The translations under genes and the position numbers were made by a program. Below, in pieces: positions 1 through 5,180 of a stretch of DNA of 5,180 nt. Numbering within the stretch: the stretch's first letter is position 1; each line of letters opens with the position of its first letter. Where the stretch lies: contig CALHUZ010000329.1 in NCBI GenBank assembly GCA_938039305.1, forward strand, positions 1 through 5,180. Direction: 5' to 3'. Source of the stretch: an uncultured Saprospiraceae bacterium (lineage in GTDB: Bacteria; Bacteroidota; Bacteroidia; Chitinophagales; Saprospiraceae). The notes beneath the pieces are model-generated. The model saw only the letters and a list, made by a program, of their open reading frames with translations. It made no database searches and had not been told where the DNA came from.

Positions 1-821
1 CCATAACTCATGTGCAAGAAGTCACTCTTCTTTTTCTTCATAACATTAGCAAAAGAATAAAAAGGCTCGTGCTTACTATAATCACTTTTTATAAGTGGGT
101 TTTGAGTATTTATTATTGATAATCCATAAAGCTCATTTACCAAAAGATGAATGCTATGCTTGATACACCAATCACTAATCTTGTTGAGCTTTTTCTTTGT
201 GTAAATGCATCCAGTTGGATTATCAGGAGTAGTTATGATCAGAAGCTGAAATCGCTTTCCTGCTTTTTCAATCCGATATTTTGCTTTCTCTAAGTCCTTA
301 ATTTTTAAGATAGATTTACCATCGAAGTTTTTTAAATCATGATGTGTGATGAGATCATATCTTTCTAAAGAAGATTTATTTCCAAAATCCTGCGTATAAA
401 CAGGATAAGAGGGGGCGGGAATAACTACAACATCTTTACTATCACATAGTACCCATGAGGCTAATTCTAAGACAGCTGTGGCACCAGCAGAAGTCTGTAT
501 AGTACTGCTATCAATAGTACAGCCAGTAAGATGTGTAGTCATGAAACTTGCTACAGCTTGGAGATATTCATCCTGTCCTCCCATTCCCGTATAGTTAGAC
601 ACCCACTTGGGGATATCTTCACTTTTCAGAATCTGCTCAATCTTTAGTTTTAGATCATCCCAGGAGAGATTGTTCTCAGCCATGTTCACTGGGAAAGTTC
701 CTTTTGGATTATCAACAGGGTGAAATATATTCTTAGTTGCTTCAAAGAATAAATCTAAATCCGCTCTTAATTCAGTCTTGACTGCTTTCTTACCCCTTTT
801 TGACAATTCTGTTTTGGCCAT
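1..821 (-). CDS. ACC synthase-like / class I-II aminotransferase-fold PLP enzyme, C-terminus cut by window edge
   Basis: The 273 complete codons visible here match the N-terminal and central parts of fold-type I PLP enzymes, closest by eye to ACC synthases. Landmarks in order are NMAENNL (residues 46-52), NYTG (76-79, ACC synthase has DYHG with an active-site Tyr), AGAT (112-115, phosphate-binding turn), PAPSYPVY (135-142, with the Tyr expected to lie near the PLP ring), TPDNPTG (198-204, with the conserved NPxG Asn at 201) and HLLVNELYG (225-233). The last corresponds to the family's HLxxDEIY, so the Asp that normally contacts the PLP pyridine nitrogen reads as Asn229. The window ends at FLHMSYG, just before the expected SKD(F/L)G motif with the Schiff-base lysine, so catalytic competence cannot be judged. 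The ATG at 821 is preceded by an in-frame TAA (854-852) with no other ATG between, and no Shine-Dalgarno is visible. There is no signal peptide, so it is probably cytoplasmic. Substrate and reaction are unknown: ACC synthase, C-S lyase and aminotransferase are all possible. Confidence 0.85.
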   Translation of the reverse strand, partial: MAKTELSKRGKKAVKTELRADLDLFFEATKNIFHPVDNPKGTFPVNMAENNLSWDDLKLKIEQILKSEDIPKWVSNYTGMGGQDEYLQAVASFMTTHLTGCTIDSSTIQTSAGATAVLELASWVLCDSKDVVVIPAPSYPVYTQDFGNKSSLERYDLITHHDLKNFDGKSILKIKDLEKAKYRIEKAGKRFQLLIITTPDNPTGCIYTKKKLNKISDWCIKHSIHLLVNELYGLSIINTQNPLIKSDYSKHEPFYSFANVMKKKKSDFLHMSY

Positions 822-830
822 AAGATGAAG

Positions 831-895
831 ATATGAGATATCCGCTTAACTCTTTTCATATGGCATTGATGAGTTAGTTCATATGAAATATGCGG
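831..895. repeat. Imperfect 15-base direct repeat, ATATGARATATSCGS
   Basis: ATATGAGATATCCGC (831-845) and ATATGAAATATGCGG (881-895) agree at 12 of 15 positions and are exactly 50 bases apart start to start. Together with the TTCATATG pair they make this the most structured part of the 196-base divergent spacer. The function is unknown and it may be chance similarity in AT-rich DNA. Confidence 0.25.
855..885. repeat. Pair of TTCATATG elements in the divergent intergenic region
   Basis: TTCATATG occurs at 855-862 and again at 878-885, 23 bases apart start to start, or roughly two helical turns. The second copy is part of the perfect 10-base palindrome TTCATATGAA (878-887). Both lie 34-66 bases upstream of the leftward PLP-enzyme gene, where a regulator could bind. 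The role as an operator is inference, since AT-rich palindromes of this size also occur by chance. Confidence 0.3.
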
Positions 896-957
896 GTTTA
901 CCCCTATGCAATATTCACGGGTTTGCTAACAATAATTTTATACATTAAGAATTTACT

Positions 958-965
958 TATATTTG
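958..965 (+). promoter_or_regulatory. Candidate Bacteroidota -7 promoter element for the DUF11-like gene
   Basis: TATATTTG matches the Bacteroidota primary sigma -7 consensus TAnnTTTG exactly. It lies 52 bases upstream of the ATG at 1018, giving a predicted leader of about 45 bases. The nearest upstream TTTG (922-925) is 32 bases away, longer than the usual roughly 17-23 base spacing, so the -33 element is not convincing and the call rests on the -7 box alone. Confidence 0.3.
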
Positions 966-1017
966 TTTCAGCTGTACTTGAGGATGAGAGATATTATTCA
1001 CTCTGCCCATTGTATTT

Positions 1018-1611
1018 ATGAGATTGTACCTATTTTTTTTAATCATCTTTTTGGCTGCTTATTCTTCAAAAATTTCTTCACAAGAGATTTTTGCTGAGCA
1101 AATATGGGAGCTATCCAATGACGTCAATAATGATGGTTGGGTAAATCAAGGAGATATTATTTCCTTCCAAGTAGACATCACTCATAATGGCAAAGTCACA
1201 GAGACCATTTCTATTGATAACTTAATTGATCACGAAGGTCTTCAACTGATACCTGAATCAGTCAATAGCACAAAAGGTAAAGTTGTCACTGTTGATAGAG
1301 CTTTTCAGATTGAGAATATAAAGTTAGAAGCCCCTTGGGGTTATGCAACAATTACCTTTTCAGCAAAGGTTATCTTAGATCCAGCAGAGACTTCAACTCC
1401 TATCACGAACCATACTACACTTTCAACATCTATTGGGTTGATTACTTCAAATAGCATCAGCATCCCTCGGCGAATGGGCATAGCATCCGAGGGCTCAAAT
1501 GAGATATCTAGTACACTCCTTATATTACTATGCATATTGGGGATGGGTATCCTACTTGGCTTTGCTTCTAAAAGAGTAAGATTCTCAAAACTTTCGAAAG
1601 TCCGCGTATAA
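1018..1611 (+). CDS. Small secreted/membrane-anchored protein with one DUF11-like domain
   Basis: This 197-residue protein starts with a likely Sec signal peptide (short basic start, hydrophobic core about residues 3-15, cleavage probably near SSKISSQE at 16-23). Residues about 28-150 read like a single DUF11-type beta-sandwich domain: VNNDGWVNQGDIISFQVDITHNG, then a DNLxDHEGLxLIPES stretch, a WGYATITFSAKV strand and TPITNHTTLST near the end. These match the family's GD-x-V-x-Y-x-V-x-NxG, D-x-LP-GL, ATITF and NTA-V landmarks. Within it, D35-N37-D39-N43-D46 has the DxNxDGxxNxxD spacing of EF-hand or dockerin-like calcium loops. Residues 165-182 form a hydrophobic membrane segment followed by a basic tail (K185, R186, R188, K191, K194, R196), so the domain should face outward and the tail the cytoplasm. 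No LPXTG or PEP-CTERM motif is seen. DUF11 domains usually occur as repeats in large surface proteins, so this size is unusual. No Shine-Dalgarno precedes the ATG. The function is unknown. Confidence 0.8.
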   Translation: MRLYLFFLIIFLAAYSSKISSQEIFAEQIWELSNDVNNDGWVNQGDIISFQVDITHNGKVTETISIDNLIDHEGLQLIPESVNSTKGKVVTVDRAFQIENIKLEAPWGYATITFSAKVILDPAETSTPITNHTTLSTSIGLITSNSISIPRRMGIASEGSNEISSTLLILLCILGMGILLGFASKRVRFSKLSKVRV

Positions 1612-1630
1612 CTTAGATTGTAAGTTACCA

Positions 1631-1664
1631 AAAGAAAAGCCCCTTATTCAAGAGGCTTCTTTTA
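1631..1664. terminator. Bidirectional intrinsic terminator between convergent genes
   Basis: AAGCC (1637-1641) pairs with GGCTT (1654-1658). Inside, CTT (1643-1645) pairs with AAG (1650-1652) around the loop ATTC, with one C-A mismatch. The hairpin is preceded by an A-rich run (1631-1638) and followed by CTTTTATT (1659-1666), so both strands end in a T-rich tail. It lies 25 bases after the stop of the rightward DUF11-like gene and 27 bases past the stop of leftward clpB, which suits a shared terminator. Confidence 0.75.
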
Positions 1665-1684
1665 TTCTAATGATATGAGTTGGG

Positions 1685-4312
1685 TTATTCTTCCTCTTCT
1701 ATCACTCCTTCTTTAATATCAAACTTGAATCCCTTCGCATCTGTTCCTACTTCAATTAGATCTCCATCAGATACTTTTCCAGAAAGGATATATTTTGATA
1801 ACTCATTAATGATCTCTTTTTGAATGACTCTTTTTAAAGGCCGAGCTCCAAACTGAGGATCATAGCCTAAATCAGCAAGCATACTCATTGCTTTCTCATT
1901 CAGTTCAATTCCAATATTTCTTTCTTTAAGACTATTTGTCACCCCTCTTAACATCAATACAGCGATCTTCTTTATCTCCGGCTTAGTCAGTGGTAAGAAC
2001 ATTATTTTCTCATCTATACGATTGAGAAACTCAGGTCTTAGTGAATCTTTCAGCACCTCAAAGACTTCCACCTTAGTCGTTTCAATAATATCAGCTCTAT
2101 GCTTTTCATCAACATTCTGTAGATCTTCAAAGTTTTCTAGTATCGTTTCTGCACCCATATTGGATGTCATAATGATGATACTATTTTTAAAGTTAGCGAC
2201 CCGACCTTTGTTATCTGTTAAGCGACCATCGTCTAATACTTGCAATAATATATTGAAGACATCTGGATGCGCTTTTTCAATCTCATCTAACAATACGATA
2301 GAGTAAGGCTTGCGTCTTACTGCTTCAGTCAATTGTCCACCTTCATCATATCCTACATATCCAGGAGGTGCTCCTACCAATCTTGAGACTGAGTGTTTTT
2401 CTTGAAATTCACTCATGTCTATGCGAGTGATGGCATTCTTATCGTCGAACAAAACTTTAGCTAATGATTTAGCCAATTCAGTTTTACCCACGCCAGTCGG
2501 GCCAAGAAATATGAATGATCCTATTGGCTTTCCTTCGTCTTGTAACCCGGCTCGGCTTCTTCTGACAGCATCAGATACGGCTACAACAGCTTCTTTCTGC
2601 CCGATGAGCATCTTTCCAATTTCGTCTTCAAGTTTAAGAAGCTTTTCTTTTTCACTTTGTAGCATTTTAGCCACTGGAATACCAGTCCATTTTGCGACTA
2701 TGTCCGCTATGTCATTTGCTGTTACTTCTTCATTTGTGAATCTACTATCATCAGGTAACTCATGGAGCTTTTCTTCTGCCACCTTGAGCATAGCTTCTTT
2801 TTCCTTTAGATCTCCATATCTGATTTTTGCAACCAATTCAAAGTCACTATCACGCTCAGCCTTTTCTGCCTGCTGCTCTAGTTCTTCGATCTGCTTCTTT
2901 ATCCCTTGCATGTGATCGACGATGTCTTTTTCACTTTGCCATGCAGCAGTTCGTGACTCTAAGACTTCTTTAGCATTTGCAATCTGGCCGGAGATACGCT
3001 TGAGTTTCTTTTCATCTTTTTCGCGCTTTATAGCTTCGCGTTCTATCTCAAGCTGACGAACTCTTCTGTTCAATTCGTCTATTTCTTCTGGTACAGAATC
3101 TAGCTCTAATCTCAATTTGGCGGCAGCCTCATCGATCAAATCAATAGCTTTATCTGGCAGCTTTCGTTCTGCGATATATCTATGCGACAATTCCGCAGCA
3201 GCGATAAGTGCTTCATCAAGTATGTCAATCTTGTGATAGACTTCGTACTTGTCTTGGATACCCCTTAAGATCGATATCGTATCCTCAACACTTGGCTCAT
3301 CAACTAATACTGTCTGGAATCTTCTAACTAGTGCTTTATCCTTTTCAAAATACTTTTGATATTCATCATAGGTCGTGGCGCCTATCGTACGTAGCTCACC
3401 TCTCGCTAATGCTGGCTTAAGAATATTCGCGGCATCCATGGCACCATTTCCTCCGCCTGCACCAATCAAAGTGTGGATCTCATCAATAAACAGAATGACT
3501 TCTCCATCAGACTTATTAACTTCATTGATGACAGCTTTAAGACGCTCTTCAAATTCTCCTTTGAACTTTGCACCTGCGATCAAGGCTGCAATGTCTAATG
3601 CAAAAATCTGCTTCGTCAACAAGTTTTCGGGTACATCTTGTTTTACAATTCTCCATGCTATACCTTCTACAATAGCTGTCTTACCGACGCCTGCATCTCC
3701 TATTAAAATTGGATTATTCTTCTTGCGACGTGATAAGATGTGCATCATCCTGCGTATCTCCTCGTCTCTTCCTACTATAGGATCTAATTTGCCAGACTCA
3801 GCTCGCTCATTAAGGTTGATGGCGAACTTCTTTAGTGAATTATAAGTTGCATCACTGCTCTGGTCAGTTACCTTACTTCCTTTTCTTATCTGAGCAATCG
3901 CCGCTTTGAGCCCATCTTCAGTGGCTCCGACTTCCTTCAATATTTTTGAGGCTTTGTCCTTACCAGCAAGAATGCCAAGTAAGATAAGTTCTATTGATAT
4001 AAAGTCATCACCATATTCTTTAAGCAATTTTTTGGCTTTCGCCAATGCCTTGTTAGAATCAGTAGTGAGATACTGCTTATCAGATCCCTCTACCTTTGGA
4101 AAGCTTTCGATAGCCTTATTGATCTCCTTTTTCAGTAAGATTACGTTGACTCCCATCTTATTGAATAGAAAATCCGCTAACTCTTCTTCTATCTCGAATA
4201 GCGCCTTTATCAAGTGAACCGTATCAACAGACTGTTGATCTAATTTCCCGGCGATCTGCTGAGCTCGGAGGATTAGTTCTTGTGATTTTATAGTGAAGTT
4301 ATCGTATGTCAT
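1685..4312 (-). CDS. clpB: ATP-dependent protein disaggregase ClpB (Hsp100, AAA+)
   Basis: This is a complete 875-residue ClpB, close to the usual length of about 860. ClpB hexamers thread aggregated proteins through a central pore and work with DnaK/DnaJ/GrpE in the cytoplasm. Domains in order are the Clp N-domain (about 1-145), AAA1 (about 160-400), the coiled-coil M-domain (about 400-525) and AAA2 (about 535-855). AAA1 has Walker A GDAGVGKT (205-212), pore loop KFKGEFEER (249-257), Walker B VILFIDEIH (272-280, Glu278) and arginines RR (330-331). AAA2 has KWTGIP (541-546), Walker A GPTGVGKT (604-611), pore loop GYVGYDEGG (651-659), Walker B IVLLDEIEK (672-680, Glu677), LNRID (763-767) and sensor-2 GARPLKR (822-828). 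The long M-domain and lack of a ClpP-binding IGL/IGF loop separate it from ClpA, ClpX and ClpC. Two small departures from the E. coli protein are Phe250 where E. coli has Tyr in pore loop 1, and Walker A Asp-Ala where E. coli has Glu-Pro. The start is supported by the family-like MTYDNFTIKSQE; a weak purine-rich stretch (AGAAGATAGAG) precedes it. The C-terminus is acidic (EEEE). Confidence 0.98.
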   Translation of the reverse strand: MTYDNFTIKSQELILRAQQIAGKLDQQSVDTVHLIKALFEIEEELADFLFNKMGVNVILLKKEINKAIESFPKVEGSDKQYLTTDSNKALAKAKKLLKEYGDDFISIELILLGILAGKDKASKILKEVGATEDGLKAAIAQIRKGSKVTDQSSDATYNSLKKFAINLNERAESGKLDPIVGRDEEIRRMMHILSRRKKNNPILIGDAGVGKTAIVEGIAWRIVKQDVPENLLTKQIFALDIAALIAGAKFKGEFEERLKAVINEVNKSDGEVILFIDEIHTLIGAGGGNGAMDAANILKPALARGELRTIGATTYDEYQKYFEKDKALVRRFQTVLVDEPSVEDTISILRGIQDKYEVYHKIDILDEALIAAAELSHRYIAERKLPDKAIDLIDEAAAKLRLELDSVPEEIDELNRRVRQLEIEREAIKREKDEKKLKRISGQIANAKEVLESRTAAWQSEKDIVDHMQGIKKQIEELEQQAEKAERDSDFELVAKIRYGDLKEKEAMLKVAEEKLHELPDDSRFTNEEVTANDIADIVAKWTGIPVAKMLQSEKEKLLKLEDEIGKMLIGQKEAVVAVSDAVRRSRAGLQDEGKPIGSFIFLGPTGVGKTELAKSLAKVLFDDKNAITRIDMSEFQEKHSVSRLVGAPPGYVGYDEGGQLTEAVRRKPYSIVLLDEIEKAHPDVFNILLQVLDDGRLTDNKGRVANFKNSIIIMTSNMGAETILENFEDLQNVDEKHRADIIETTKVEVFEVLKDSLRPEFLNRIDEKIMFLPLTKPEIKKIAVLMLRGVTNSLKERNIGIELNEKAMSMLADLGYDPQFGARPLKRVIQKEIINELSKYILSGKVSDGDLIEVGTDAKGFKFDIKEGVIEEEE

Positions 4313-4517
4313 AATCTCTATCTTCTAATTTCTACTTGATATGCATCAAATCAGTGACCAAGATAAATAGGATACCTGATATATGTCATATTGTCTTCAA
4401 AGCTCAAATCGATCATGTCAAATAGTCTATTCAGATGAGCATTTGCTGCCAAAGATCGACAGTCTATCATTGGGTAGTTGTCTATAGTAAGAATAGCAAA
4501 AAAGTACAAGGGGAAGT
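4313..4517. other. 205-base spacer upstream of clpB with no supported gene
   Basis: This separates clpB from the upstream same-strand GHMP kinase gene, so clpB probably has its own promoter here. I found no exact TAnnTTTG element reading toward clpB and no CIRCE-type heat-shock operator. It holds an interrupted palindrome, TTGAT-ATGC-ATCAA (4336-4349), 24-37 bases upstream of the clpB ATG, and three TTTGA words on the minus strand (4422-4418, 4408-4404, 4401-4397). None is strong enough to name as a site. Confidence 0.5.
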
Positions 4518-5180
4518 TTACAACTCAACTTTTTGGAGTTTAAATGACCCTATTGTTTGTAGTTCATTCAATGAAAACACAAGGAAGTATCCACCACCAC
4601 CTGCTCCACATATCTTGATATAATAATCATCAGTCAGTAGTCCATGTTTCCATAGCGGCTTTAGCTCTTCAATGATCATATAAGACATCACGTCATGCTG
4701 TATACTACTGATCGTCTTTATGTTCTGATAAAAGATAGATGCGGAAGAACTGTGAAGTGTATCTTCTATTACTTCATTGTTGATTGAAGATAACTCACCT
4801 ATTCGGTTTTGGAATTGATCATACCGCTCTATGAACATTGAGATCATATCCTTTCCTGATCGCGCCGATCCACTATCTAATAAATAGCAATTTACTGGCA
4901 ATGAAACAGCACTTGAATCAAGAACTTGCAACTTACCTTCTCTCTTCAATATAGGTGCTTGCAAAAATGAAATCAACGGATCAAAGCCACTACTCTTTCC
5001 GTGAAAAAACGACTCCATCAGACCCAATTTTTCTTGAAGATCAGACAGCTCTTCTTCTGACTCACTTTTTTTAGCAACATCATATATCGCAGCCGTCAAA
5101 GCTCCAGAACTTCCCAAGCCATAGCCAATTGGTATGTCGGCAACTATAGTATGATTCTTAATCCTTGATTCTAATAATAC
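4518..5180 (-). CDS. Mevalonate kinase-like GHMP kinase, N-terminus beyond window edge
   Basis: The visible 220 codons run in frame from the right edge to the TAA at 4520-4518; the start lies outside. GHMP-family motifs are clear (residues counted from the edge). DIPIGYGLGSSGALTAA (15-31) is the ATP phosphate-binding motif 2. MESFFHGKSSGFDP (55-68) is the mevalonate-kinase-type HGxxSGxD segment with the likely catalytic Asp67. KICGAGGGGYF (189-199) is the glycine-rich motif 3. The family phosphorylates small alcohols with ATP; the HGKSSGFD segment favours mevalonate, which would place it in the mevalonate route to isopentenyl diphosphate in the cytoplasm. This fits Bacteroidota lineages that use that route. 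The missing part should hold the N-terminal GHMP motif 1. A start at TTG 5117 would fall inside the ATP-binding loop (LGSSGA) and is certainly internal. The substrate is inferred, and another GHMP sugar or isoprenoid kinase remains possible. No good terminator follows the stop. Confidence 0.9.
   Translation of the reverse strand, partial: VLLESRIKNHTIVADIPIGYGLGSSGALTAAIYDVAKKSESEEELSDLQEKLGLMESFFHGKSSGFDPLISFLQAPILKREGKLQVLDSSAVSLPVNCYLLDSGSARSGKDMISMFIERYDQFQNRIGELSSINNEVIEDTLHSSSASIFYQNIKTISSIQHDVMSYMIIEELKPLWKHGLLTDDYYIKICGAGGGGYFLVFSLNELQTIGSFKLQKVEL

Noticed and set aside
1341..1631. Minus-strand 96-codon open frame
   Set aside because: It lies antisense within the DUF11-like gene, runs through the terminator hairpin and has no family-like motif. 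It is a shadow.
2415..2915. Plus-strand open frame antisense to clpB (others at 2022-2306, 3375-3845 and 3906-4217)
   Set aside because: They are low-complexity Ser/Phe/Ile-rich translations opposite the well-conserved clpB frame, typical antisense shadows.
3862..3872. Internal start for a short ClpB lacking the N-domain, as in E. coli
   Set aside because: The linker codon near the expected place is GTA (Val148), not GTG or ATG, and no ribosome site is seen.
4351..4416. 21-codon minus-strand open frame in the clpB leader (possible leader peptide)
   Set aside because: Its composition shows no attenuator-like codon run, and there is no ribosome site or alternative hairpin to support it.
4499..4534. 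AAAAAGT/ACTTTTT inverted repeat near the GHMP kinase stop as a terminator
   Set aside because: The stem is almost entirely A-T with a 22-base loop and overlaps the end of the coding region, so it is too weak to call.
4435..4623. Plus-strand 62-codon open frame
   Set aside because: It overlaps the 3' end of the GHMP kinase on the opposite strand, has a proline run antisense to the glycine-rich motif, and has no recognisable domain.
1..5180. A defence system, mobile element or novel multi-gene system
   Set aside because: No transposase, integrase, nuclease, CRISPR-like repeat, tRNA or flanking duplication was seen. The four genes are on mixed strands with separate functions.

Overview
The window is AT-rich and looks like chromosomal DNA from a member of the Bacteroidota. 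Three things point there: the ClpB N-terminus, the mevalonate-kinase-like GHMP kinase with its GYGLGSSGALTAAIYD stretch, and three complete starts that lack a good Shine-Dalgarno sequence. The genus cannot be named from the sequence alone.

Layout from left to right. (1) Bases 1-821, minus strand: a fold-type I PLP-dependent enzyme resembling 1-aminocyclopropane-1-carboxylate (ACC) synthases and related aminotransferases. The window cuts its C-terminus just before the expected catalytic lysine. (2) Bases 822-1017: a divergent intergenic region with a repeated TTCATATG element and a Bacteroidota-type -7 promoter match facing right. (3) Bases 1018-1611, plus strand: a small secreted or membrane-anchored protein with one DUF11-like beta-sandwich domain, a calcium-loop-like DxNxDGxxNxxD motif and a C-terminal transmembrane anchor. 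(4) Bases 1631-1664: a hairpin flanked by A and T runs, placed as a shared terminator between the convergent genes. (5) Bases 1685-4312, minus strand: a complete ClpB (Hsp100) disaggregase. (6) Bases 4313-4517: a 205-base spacer with no gene I can support. (7) Bases 4518-5180, minus strand: the C-terminal 220 codons of a mevalonate-kinase-like GHMP kinase whose start lies beyond the right edge.

The genes do not form an obvious shared pathway. ClpB is housekeeping and stress proteostasis, the GHMP kinase probably belongs to mevalonate-route isoprenoid synthesis, and the PLP enzyme and DUF11-like protein are accessory. I see no mobile element, CRISPR array, RNA gene or defence system. The points most worth a second look are an apparent Asp-to-Asn change at the PLP-pyridine-binding position of the ACC-synthase-like enzyme and the miniature single-domain DUF11-like membrane protein.
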